Both the position numbers and the translations under genes were made by a program. A stretch of 64,000 bases of DNA from Gammaproteobacteria bacterium (GTDB lineage: Bacteria; Pseudomonadota; Gammaproteobacteria; Pseudomonadales; Pseudohongiellaceae): positions 62,001 to 126,000 of the forward strand of contig PALV01000013.1 of the NCBI GenBank assembly GCA_002706685.1. Reading direction: 5' to 3'. This document shows, one piece after another, positions 54,423 to 64,000 of this stretch; within the stretch, counting starts at the first letter, position 1, and each line of letters starts with the position of its first letter. The notes beneath the pieces are model-generated. The model made no database searches, was not told the DNA's origin, and saw only the letters and a program-made list of their open reading frames with translations.

Positions 54423-56147
54423 TCATCGCGCCAGTTTCATGCCGACGCGTTTTATCTGCCCTTCATCCATAGCGGCGATGGTCCAGACGAAGCCCTGCCA
54501 TTCGAGCTGATCGCCCAGCACCGGCTTGCCGCCCATACGGCGGTTGAGGTACTCGCCAATCGTCTGTTCACTGATATCAGTTCCTGGATGCAGGCCATAG
54601 ACCGGTGCCAGATCGGCAAGTCGGGCGGCGGCGTCCAGAATGAAGTCACCGAAGAACCAGTCATCCATGCCGCGAGCGGGTGCCTCGCTGAACAGCTTGC
54701 CCAGCGCCGGAAGATCGTGTTCATGACCAACAATGCACAGGATATCGTCTGCCAGGAGCCGTGTGCTGCCGGTCGGGTGCAGCAGCTCGCGACCACGGAA
54801 CAGCGCCGCAATACGTGTACCTTCGGGCATGCGCAATTTGCGCAGCTCGCGCCCTATGCACCACTTTTCCGCACCCAGCCGATAAACAAACAGCTCCCAC
54901 TCACTGGTCGGGTGTATTTCCAGGCCGGAGCGCGAGATCGGCTGCGGTTGTGAAGGCACCTGCACCCGCGCCAGGCGCGTGGCCATCGGAATCGAGGCAC
55001 CCTGCACGAGCAGCGACACCAGCACCACAAAGAAGGCCAGATTAAAGTACAGCTGCGACTCTGGCAGCCCTGCCATCACCGGGAACACAGCCAGAATGAT
55101 GGGCACCGCACCGCGCAGACCCAGCCAGGAAATATACCAGCGCTCGCGCCATTTGAATCGGCTGAAAAATGCCAGACTCAGCATCACCGCCAGCGGGCGT
55201 GCGACCAGAATCATCCACAGTGCCAGTAGCATGCCCGGTAATGCGATTGGCAAAAGGTCACTGGGTGTAAGCAACAGCCCCAGAATCAGGAACATGCTTA
55301 TCTGACTGAGCCAGGCAAGACCGTCGAGCACACTGAGAATGGAAACGCGGCTGCGCAGTGGACGATTGCCCAAAAACAGACCACACAAATAGATTGCCAG
55401 AAAACCGCTGCCGCCCGCGTAATTGGTCAGGGCGAATAACAATAGCCCGCCGCTGACTGCGAGCAATGGATACAGACCATTGGCAAGTGTTGAGCGATTG
55501 ATCAGTTTTAGTAGCAGCCAGCCACCGGCGATACCGAACACAATGCCGAAACCAAACTGCTGTGCCAGTTGTATGGCAAAGCTCAGCGCCGAGGTCTGCC
55601 CTGCCTGTTGAACCTGTGCCAGCATCCCGATCAGAGTGACTGTCAGGAAAATGGCCATCGGGTCATTACTGCCTGACTCAATTTCCAGCGTGGCCTTGAC
55701 CCGCTCATTGATGTGTTTACCACCCAGCAGTGAAAAAACCGCGGCGGCGTCAGTGGACCCAACAATGGCACCGATCAGCAGTCCCTGCAGCAGACTGAGC
55801 TCAAATAGCCACGCGGCTACCAGACCAGTGAGGCTCGCAGTAATGACGACCCCGAGGGTAGCCAGTGACAGCGCAGGACCCAGGGCGACTTTAAAAGTTG
55901 CCACCCGCGTGCGCATGCCACCATCAAACAGGATGACGGCAAGTGCGAGATTACTGGCGATAAACGCCAGGGTGTAGTCATCAAATTGTATACGGCCTAT
56001 ACCCTCTTCGCCCGCGAGGATGCCAACACCAAGAAAGATAACCAGAATGGGAATGCCCAGCCGGGATGACAGGGCGCTGACAAGCACACTGAAACCCACC
56101 AGTAGTGCGCCAATCAGAAAAAGACTGTTGATGGACAGAAAATCCAT
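54423..56147 (-). CDS. nhaP2: K+/H+ antiporter NhaP2 (CvrA)
   Basis: The 574-residue protein matches E. coli NhaP2 closely: [20 protein letters not shown] at the start, ILFDGGMRT, the ion-site region [16 protein letters not shown], and [17 protein letters not shown]. Twelve or thirteen helices are followed by a TrkA-C domain (about 405-475; [18 protein letters not shown]) and a C-terminal CorC-like domain. It exchanges cytosolic K+ for H+ and protects against osmotic and pH change. GGGG precedes the ATG. Confidence 0.94.
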   Translation of the reverse strand: MDFLSINSLFLIGALLVGFSVLVSALSSRLGIPILVIFLGVGILAGEEGIGRIQFDDYTLAFIASNLALAVILFDGGMRTRVATFKVALGPALSLATLGVVITASLTGLVAAWLFELSLLQGLLIGAIVGSTDAAAVFSLLGGKHINERVKATLEIESGSNDPMAIFLTVTLIGMLAQVQQAGQTSALSFAIQLAQQFGFGIVFGIAGGWLLLKLINRSTLANGLYPLLAVSGGLLLFALTNYAGGSGFLAIYLCGLFLGNRPLRSRVSILSVLDGLAWLSQISMFLILGLLLTPSDLLPIALPGMLLALWMILVARPLAVMLSLAFFSRFKWRERWYISWLGLRGAVPIILAVFPVMAGLPESQLYFNLAFFVVLVSLLVQGASIPMATRLARVQVPSQPQPISRSGLEIHPTSEWELFVYRLGAEKWCIGRELRKLRMPEGTRIAALFRGRELLHPTGSTRLLADDILCIVGHEHDLPALGKLFSEAPARGMDDWFFGDFILDAAARLADLAPVYGLHPGTDISEQTIGEYLNRRMGGKPVLGDQLEWQGFVWTIAAMDEGQIKRVGMKLAR

Positions 56148-56267
56148 GCTTACCCCGGACTGTCGTATTAGCGTTGACTATCAGTTTAGCAGGCCAGCCG
56201 CATCATGCGTAAAGCTGGCCGAGGCTAATTTTGCAGACAGTCAGGGTACCGAACAATACCTGCAGTC

Positions 56268-58798
<2,531 letters not shown>

Positions 58799-58831
58799 GA
58801 TGTCATCCTGTGTTCAAGCATTGCCTGACGA

Positions 58832-58859
58832 GTCCCGGCCCGTGAGCCCGGGCCGGGAC
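58832..58859. repeat. Intercistronic GC-rich hairpin between hflC and hisZ
   Basis: Perfect 11-bp arms (GTCCCGGCCCG and CGGGCCGGGAC) surround a 6-base loop. On the minus strand this hairpin lies just after the hflC stop and 33 bp before the hisZ ATG, and no U-tract follows. It may partly terminate transcripts or block exonuclease decay of the hfl mRNA. It separates the hfl genes from hisZ-purA. Confidence 0.55.
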
Positions 58860-58865
58860 AAGCAG

Positions 58866-59732
58866 TCATGGCGTCTGGTCTTCTCTCATGTAGCGGAAGT
58901 AATCGCTGTCTGGTTCCAGCAACAGCACATCCTGTTTTGAAGAGAACGTATTTCGATAGGAGTTAAGGCTGCGCGTAAAGGCGTAAAACTCCTCATCCTT
59001 GGTGAATGCCGATGAATAGATGCTGGCCGCCTGTGCATCGCCTTCACCGCGGATTCGTTCCGCATCGCGGTAGGCTTCTACCAGCAATACCGCTTCCTGG
59101 CGATCGGCATCAGCTTCGATACCAATAGCCAGCTCATTACCACGAGAGCGCAACTGCTGCGCTTCACGCTGACGTTCTGAGGTCATGCGCTCGTAAACAG
59201 AAGAGCGGACGTCATCAGGCAGATCAATACGCTTGACGCGCACATCGATGACTTCAATGCCATATTCGTCCGACGCGTAGGTGTTGAGTTCCTGAGTCAA
59301 CTCCATCATCAGCGCATCACGCTGACCGGATACCACTTCCTGCAGGTCGCGCTCACCAAACTTGTTACGCAGACCGTCGTTCACCCGCTGCGCCAGCAGT
59401 TGGTTGGCGCGAGTCTCGTCACCAGATGTGGCCGTGTAGAAGCGCTGCACATCAGAAATTCGCCACATGGCATAGGAGTCCACCAGCAATGCCTTCTGCT
59501 CGAGAGTCAGGTAGCGCTGGGGAGACGAATCAACTGTCAGCACCCGCGCATCAAACTTGCGAACGGTATTCACGTAGGGAATCTTGAAATGCAGCCCCGG
59601 GGGAATATCCGCCTCAACAATGTTACCGAAACGCAGCATCACCGCACGTTCAGTTTCGCTAACCACAAAAATCGAGTTGGCACCAACCAACACGGCAACA
59701 ATAACAATCGCTCCAACAAAAAAATTCTTCAT
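58866..59732 (-). CDS. hflC: HflC, FtsH protease modulator
   Basis: The 288-residue SPFH/band-7 protein has one N-terminal membrane anchor (FFVGAIVIVAVLVGANSIFVV) and a periplasmic SPFH domain (about 22-200) with VSETERAVMLRFGNIV and QRVNDGLRNKFGERDL. A helical region with IGIEADADRQEAVLLVEAYR follows. With HflK it forms a large cage around FtsH and limits proteolysis of membrane proteins. A strong TAGGAGG site lies before the ATG, 6 bp after the hflK stop. Confidence 0.96.
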   Translation of the reverse strand: MKNFFVGAIVIVAVLVGANSIFVVSETERAVMLRFGNIVEADIPPGLHFKIPYVNTVRKFDARVLTVDSSPQRYLTLEQKALLVDSYAMWRISDVQRFYTATSGDETRANQLLAQRVNDGLRNKFGERDLQEVVSGQRDALMMELTQELNTYASDEYGIEVIDVRVKRIDLPDDVRSSVYERMTSERQREAQQLRSRGNELAIGIEADADRQEAVLLVEAYRDAERIRGEGDAQAASIYSSAFTKDEEFYAFTRSLNSYRNTFSSKQDVLLLEPDSDYFRYMREDQTP

Positions 59733-59738
59733 GATCTG

Positions 59739-60965
59739 TTACCTCCTAACCGGCAGGTTCTGGACTCGCGAGCGATCCGACGATGCTGCCTGGGCATTGA
59801 GTTCACGTGTCACCTGATCAGCCAGATCCCGCAGCTGCTGGCTGTTCAATTGCAGTCGGCCAGACTGCTGCTCGCCAGTGGCTGAATCCATGCTGCCTGA
59901 CATCAGACGATCAAGAGGCAGGAACATCATGTTGTTGCCGCCTTCGACATCAACCAGCACTTTGCTGGTGTTTGACAGCACATCTTCAATGGCGTCGATG
60001 TAAAGTCGCTGACGGGTAACCGATGGGGCCCGCTGATACTCGGCCAGCAATTGCTCAAAGCGGAAGGATTCACCCTCTGCGCGGGCAATCACTTCATCGC
60101 GGTAGGCATTTGCCTGCTCTATGATTCGCTGCGCCTCACCGCGCGCCTCCGGAATGACCCGGTTGGCATAGGCAAGTGCCTGGTTTTGGGCGCGCTGCTC
60201 ATCCTCGCGGGCACGGATCACATCATCGAACGCTGCCTGCACCGCAACCGGCGGCTGGGCGTTTTCTACGTTGACCTGGGTGACCATGATACCGGTCTGG
60301 TAATTCTCCATATAGCTTTGGGTACGTTCGCGCACTTCGGCCGCGACTTCTGCCCGGCCCTGCGTCAGCACACGATCCATGGTGGTTCCACCCACTACGT
60401 GGCGAATCGCTGACTCCACGGCCTGGTCCAGGCCGCGCTGGGGCTCACGTACCTGCACAACGTACTGCACCGGATTATTTACCACGTACTGCACAGACAC
60501 CGAAACAGTTACGATGTTCTCGTCAGTGGTAAGCATGTCATTCGAATATGAACGGGTATTCACCCGTGAAATGTTAACCTTGGTGACTTCGTCAATCAGC
60601 GGGGGATTCCAGCGCAGACCGGGCATCACAACTTCTTCACGCAACTCACCAAATCTCAGCACAACACCGCGCTCTGCTTCGTCGACAGTGTAAAAACCCA
60701 TCGCTGCCCAGACCACAACTGCCAGTACGATGACTCCACCCAGCATGCCGGCAGAAAAGCCAGCACCACCGGAACCTGAGGAACCACCGCCAGACCGGCC
60801 ACTTTTGCCGCCCAGCAGTGAGTTGATCTTTTTGCTCAGATTACGCAGTACCTCATCGAGGTCGGGCGGCCCCTGATCGCCGCCACGACGGCCACCGCCA
60901 CCACCACTACCACCCCCCCAGGGGTCGTTGTCGTTACCTTTGTTTCCAGGTTCGTTCCAAGCCAT
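59739..60965 (-). CDS. hflK: HflK, FtsH protease modulator
   Basis: The 408-residue partner of HflC has a glycine-rich cytosolic N terminus (PWGGGSGGGGGRRGG and a second SGSGG run, about 1-70) and a membrane helix (about 74-92; GGVIVLAVVVWAAMGFYTV). The SPFH domain starts DEAERGVVLRFGELRE. The long helix carries YANRVIPEARGEAQRIIEQA, and the C terminus is flexible. It forms the alternating HflK-HflC ring at the inner membrane. TGGAG precedes the ATG. It lies 76 bp after hflX. Confidence 0.96.
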   Translation of the reverse strand: MAWNEPGNKGNDNDPWGGGSGGGGGRRGGDQGPPDLDEVLRNLSKKINSLLGGKSGRSGGGSSGSGGAGFSAGMLGGVIVLAVVVWAAMGFYTVDEAERGVVLRFGELREEVVMPGLRWNPPLIDEVTKVNISRVNTRSYSNDMLTTDENIVTVSVSVQYVVNNPVQYVVQVREPQRGLDQAVESAIRHVVGGTTMDRVLTQGRAEVAAEVRERTQSYMENYQTGIMVTQVNVENAQPPVAVQAAFDDVIRAREDEQRAQNQALAYANRVIPEARGEAQRIIEQANAYRDEVIARAEGESFRFEQLLAEYQRAPSVTRQRLYIDAIEDVLSNTSKVLVDVEGGNNMMFLPLDRLMSGSMDSATGEQQSGRLQLNSQQLRDLADQVTRELNAQAASSDRSRVQNLPVRR

Positions 60966-61041
60966 CGTTTACTCCATACCCAGCGAATGCTGGACGATTT
61001 TAACGAATTATTGTCTATTAACCCAGCATTACTGCCGGTGA

Positions 61042-62310
61042 TTAGCGCCTGTCGTCTTCCTGCAACAGCCGTTCGAAGTCAGCGCGCGGCATCCTGATGC
61101 CGAGCACGACCTCACCCTGCTCATTGACGCGTTCTGTCATCACGGCGCCTCGCGCATAAAGCCTGGCCCGCAGCCGACCCTGATCCGGCGCCAGCGTCAA
61201 ACGCTGATTGACTATATCGTGACCCAGCATTTCGCTGATTGCTTGCAGGAGCAGATCAGCGCCCTCTCCAGTGCGGGCAGACATCCAGACGCGCCGGGGT
61301 TGCCCCTGGTCATCACGGTCGATGCGCGGCACAAATCCGTCCAGCAGGTCAATTTTGTTCAGGACCTGCACCGTGGGTATCTCATCCGCACCGATTTCTG
61401 TAAGGACTTCATGAACCTGTTCGATGTAATAATCGTGATCTTCATTGGCGATATCGACAACATGAAGCAGCAGATCCGCCTGACTGGTCTCCTCAAGCGT
61501 GGCACGAAATGCCTCGACCAGCTTATGTGGCAAATGACTGATGAAGCCAACAGTATCGACCAGAATCGCCTCTCCGAATGAGGGTACGTCAATCCGTCGC
61601 AGTGTCGCATCCAGCGTGGCAAACAGTTGATCGGCGGCATAGATTTCCGCCGAGGTCATGCGGTTGAACAGGGAAGACTTGCCAGCATTGGTGTAGCCTA
61701 CCAGCGACACAATCGGGACTTCAGCTCGCTTGCGCGAGCGACGACCCTGCTCGCGCTGGGCACGCACCTTCTCCAGGCTTTTGTTGATATTCTTGATGCG
61801 CTGACGAATCATGCGCTGGTCAAGTTCCAGCTGGGTTTCACCAGCGCCACGCAGGTTTACACCACCTTTCTGACGGTCCAGGTGGGTCCAGCCACGCTTC
61901 AGTCGCGTTACCGTATGCTGCAACTGCGCCAGCTCGACCTGGAGTTTGCCCTCATAGGTCCTGGCACGCTGAGCGAAGATGTCCAGGATCAGTCCTGTGC
62001 GGTCAAGCACCCGGCACTTGAGCGATTTTTCCAGGTTCCGCTCCTGGCTTGGTGAAAGGGCGTGATTGAACAGCACCAGCGCTGCCTCATACTCTTTGAC
62101 CGCAGCGGCGATTTCTTCGAGCTTGCCCTGACCCACAAAAGTCCGCGCGTCCGGCGTTTTCCGGCTGCCTTTAATAAAGCACACTGGATCGGCACCGGAC
62201 GACCTGACCAACTCTTCAAACTCTATCGGATCTTCCTGTTCTCGCTCTGAATCCAGGTCGATATGAACAAGAACGGAGGCCTCACCTCCTTCAGGACGCT
62301 CAAAAAACAA
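61042..62310 (-). CDS. hflX: Ribosome-associated GTPase HflX
   Basis: The 422-residue GTPase has an N-terminal HflX domain (about 1-195; FVGQGKLEEIA, LFNHALSPSQERNLE, DRTGLILDIFAQRA), a helical GAGETQLELDQR linker, and a G domain with GYTNAGKSS (G1), DTVGF (G3) and NKID (G4). HflX splits stalled or heat-damaged 70S ribosomes. The reading frame begins at a TTG (62310) giving MFFERP, as in related proteins; the nearby ATG at 62314 is out of frame and stops after four codons. It lies 13 bp after hfq. Confidence 0.95.
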   Translation of the reverse strand: MFFERPEGGEASVLVHIDLDSEREQEDPIEFEELVRSSGADPVCFIKGSRKTPDARTFVGQGKLEEIAAAVKEYEAALVLFNHALSPSQERNLEKSLKCRVLDRTGLILDIFAQRARTYEGKLQVELAQLQHTVTRLKRGWTHLDRQKGGVNLRGAGETQLELDQRMIRQRIKNINKSLEKVRAQREQGRRSRKRAEVPIVSLVGYTNAGKSSLFNRMTSAEIYAADQLFATLDATLRRIDVPSFGEAILVDTVGFISHLPHKLVEAFRATLEETSQADLLLHVVDIANEDHDYYIEQVHEVLTEIGADEIPTVQVLNKIDLLDGFVPRIDRDDQGQPRRVWMSARTGEGADLLLQAISEMLGHDIVNQRLTLAPDQGRLRARLYARGAVMTERVNEQGEVVLGIRMPRADFERLLQEDDRR

Positions 62311-62323
62311 TCATGCCCTCGAT

Positions 62324-62596
62324 TCAGGCAATATTACCTGGTGCAGACTCATCGTCATCTTGGTTCAGGTCGCTGCCCTGGGTCGGAATTTTGACCGTTC
62401 GGGCCGGGACGACCGTGGAAATTGCGTGCTTGTAGACCATCTGGTTCACGGCGTTTTTCAGCAGAATCACAAACTGATCAAAAGACTCGATCTGGCCCTG
62501 CAGCTTGATGCCACTGACCAGGTAGATGGATACGGGAATACGCTCTTTTCTGAGCACATTCAGGAAAGGGTCTTGTAAGGAATGCCCTTTTGACAT
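62324..62596 (-). CDS. hfq: RNA chaperone Hfq
   Basis: The 90-residue protein has the Sm1 motif ([20 protein letters not shown]) and the Sm2 motif ([14 protein letters not shown]), which form the hexameric ring that pairs small RNAs with mRNAs. The C-terminal tail is short and acidic ([13 protein letters not shown]), unlike the long E. coli tail. AAGGAGA before the ATG is a strong ribosome site. It lies between miaA and hflX, the standard gammaproteobacterial order. Confidence 0.97.
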   Translation of the reverse strand: MSKGHSLQDPFLNVLRKERIPVSIYLVSGIKLQGQIESFDQFVILLKNAVNQMVYKHAISTVVPARTVKIPTQGSDLNQDDDESAPGNIA

Positions 62597-62681
62597 TGCT
62601 ATTCTCCTTAAAATTTACGCTAAAACCGTGTTAACCAGCATTTGGGATCCGTCCAGCCGAACTAAGTTCCGTCACGGCCTG

Positions 62682-63662
62682 TCATCTAAGCAAAGATATG
62701 GAGGCAGCCTGAATGGTTTTCAAGACCTTGTCCAAAACGTCGCTGCTTTCACTGTTAAAGTCGGTCAGATCGGCCCAGCTTCTCAGCCAGGTTACCTGTC
62801 GTTTAGCCAGTTGCCGCGTCGCAATGATACCTCTTTCCAGCATCTCATCATAGCTGAATTCACCATCGAGATACTGCCATACCTGACGATATCCCACGCA
62901 CCGGACCGAAGGCATCGTGGTGTTCAAATCGCCGCGCCTGTACAGCCGCTCTACCTCCGCCACCAGGCCGTCGGCAACCATCTGCAAAAAGCGTCGTTCG
63001 ATTTTCATATGCAATACGCTGCGCTGAGACGGCTGGATCGACAGGAACAGTAATGGCTCCGATGTGGCCAGCGAGGCCTGCTGCTCGTGCAGCTCAGACA
63101 TGGGACGACCACTGACCATAAAAACCTCCAGCGCCCGCTGCAGACGCTGGGGGTCGTTGGGGTGAATACGTTGCGCAGACTGGGGGTCAACCTCGGCCAG
63201 ACGCTGGTGGACCGCGACCCAGCCCTCTGCATCAGCGAGCCCGCTGATTTCATCACGTACCGCCTGATCGGCCGCCGGCATGGCTGCCAGCCCATCCCGC
63301 AAGGCCTTGAAGTAGAGCATTGTGCCACCTACCAGCAATGGCACTTTGCCTTGTTCACGGATGTTCTGCATCTCCCTGCGGGCATCAATGCAGAACTGAG
63401 CTGCCGAATAACTTTGCGCAGGATCCAGAAAATCGATCAGACGGTGGGGCGCCAGGGCCAGTGTCGCCGCATCTGGCTTGCCCGTACCGATATCCATCTC
63501 ACGAAATATCTGTGCCGAATCGACATTGATGATTTCCATGGGCAGACGCTGGACGAGCTCTATTGCCAGGGCAGTCTTCCCGGATGCAGTGGGCCCCATC
63601 AGGCAAATGGCAGGACAGTTTTCGGGCTGAAAACCGGCAAGATCAATTGTGGCCGCTGACAT
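62682..63662 (-). CDS. miaA: tRNA dimethylallyltransferase MiaA
   Basis: The 326-residue enzyme has the P-loop GPTASGKTAL and the tRNA and substrate contacts NVDSAQIFREMDIGTGKP, then LLVGGTMLYFKAL and VRCVGYRQVWQYLDG. It adds the isopentenyl group to A37 of tRNAs that read UNN codons. I chose the ATG at 63662 because it starts 4 bp after the mutL stop; the frame upstream belongs to mutL territory. It ends 85 bp before the hfq start. Confidence 0.95.
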   Translation of the reverse strand: MSAATIDLAGFQPENCPAICLMGPTASGKTALAIELVQRLPMEIINVDSAQIFREMDIGTGKPDAATLALAPHRLIDFLDPAQSYSAAQFCIDARREMQNIREQGKVPLLVGGTMLYFKALRDGLAAMPAADQAVRDEISGLADAEGWVAVHQRLAEVDPQSAQRIHPNDPQRLQRALEVFMVSGRPMSELHEQQASLATSEPLLFLSIQPSQRSVLHMKIERRFLQMVADGLVAEVERLYRRGDLNTTMPSVRCVGYRQVWQYLDGEFSYDEMLERGIIATRQLAKRQVTWLRSWADLTDFNSESSDVLDKVLKTIQAASISLLR

Positions 63663-63666
63663 TGGC

Positions 63667-64000
63667 TTATCTGCCACGCAGGAAAAGTCTGTCAAGGTCA
63701 CTCATACTCTGGTAGACCCAGGTAGGCCGCCCGTGATTGCACTGGCCGCTGCGTTCGGTCTGCTCCATCTGGCGCAGCAAAGCGTTCATCTCGGGCACAC
63801 TCAACTGGCGATTGGCTCGCACCGAACCGTGGCACGCCATGGTTGAAAGCAGTTCATCACGATAGGCGCTGATCCGCTCGCTCTGGCCGTGCTCGCGAAT
63901 ATCAGACAACACATCACGCACCAGCTGCTCAACATTCGCCCGGGCCAGCAAGGTGGGCACCTGGCGCACAACAATCGATTCTTCGGCAACTCTTTCCAGC
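63667..64000 (-). CDS. mutL: DNA mismatch repair protein MutL, C-terminal end (cut by window edge)
   Basis: Only the last 110 or so residues are in the window. They show the C-terminal dimerisation domain of Mut[19 protein letters not shown], a [14 protein letters not shown] segment and the hallmark [17 protein letters not shown] near the end. This Cys-x-His/GRPTW region is typical of gammaproteobacterial MutL. The protein links MutS to downstream repair. The gene reads into miaA with 4 bp between. Confidence 0.94.
   Translation of the reverse strand, partial: LERVAEESIVVRQVPTLLARANVEQLVRDVLSDIREHGQSERISAYRDELLSTMACHGSVRANRQLSVPEMNALLRQMEQTERSGQCNHGRPTWVYQSMSDLDRLFLRGR

Overview
The window is chromosomal DNA from a gammaproteobacterium, probably an aquatic or marine heterotroph. 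I infer this from the gene order mutL-miaA-hfq-hflX-hflK-hflC-hisZ-purA at the right end, which is characteristic of gammaproteobacteria. RhlE, MaeB, FadE, FadI, FadJ, NhaP2, YhgN and YghU all resemble their E. coli counterparts closely. Base composition looks moderately GC-rich and even. I saw no tRNA, rRNA, insertion sequence, phage gene or CRISPR array. I cannot name the genus.

Layout. 1-12.6 kb: mixed housekeeping and accessory genes. These are a truncated membrane sensor, a YghU-type glutathione transferase, a hybrid histidine kinase, an aldo/keto reductase, a lipoprotein hydrolase, a methyltransferase/VTT membrane protein pair, three thioesterase or START-fold genes, an alanine/glycine:cation symporter and a MarC-family protein. 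12.8-20.7 kb: a compact, mostly overlapping seven-gene operon. It begins with a HAD-UbiA fusion, a DprE1-like flavoprotein and a DprE2-like dehydrogenase, and it ends with a GtrA protein. Between them lie a large polytopic membrane protein, an NAD-dependent epimerase and an FAD oxidoreductase. The set parallels the mycobacterial polyprenyl-phosphate-arabinofuranose pathway and is the most interesting system in the window. 20.8-26.1 kb: a Ca2+/Na+ antiporter, an orphan NosR-like flavo-iron-sulfur membrane protein, a bidirectional terminator and a TonB-dependent receptor.

26.3-38.8 kb: the RNA helicase RhlE, a divergently encoded NarL-type two-component pair, glutamate dehydrogenase, a REC-EAL-GAF-GGDEF protein with a degenerate GGDEF motif, a second glutathione transferase, an unrecognised 660-residue membrane protein facing a thioredoxin-like/CYTH gene pair, and an MFS transporter. 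38.9-41.4 kb: a two-gene lipoprotein unit (parallel beta-helix protein plus diheme cytochrome) of a kind known to co-occur but without assigned function. 41.5-47.7 kb: a fatty-acid beta-oxidation locus with fadE facing fadJ-fadI; a decayed alkaline phosphatase gene lies between them. 47.7-56.1 kb: maeB, a large TonB-dependent receptor, an exported alpha/beta hydrolase and NhaP2. 56.3-64 kb, all on the minus strand: purA, hisZ, hflC, hflK, hflX, hfq, miaA and the 3' end of mutL.

How they fit together. Lipid metabolism recurs (beta-oxidation genes, thioesterases, a possible phospholipid methyltransferase with a VTT protein), as does cell-envelope work (the furanose-lipid locus, TonB receptors, lipoproteins). 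Several genes use GTG or TTG starts, and a number of intergenic dyads look like operators or processing hairpins. These are listed separately.
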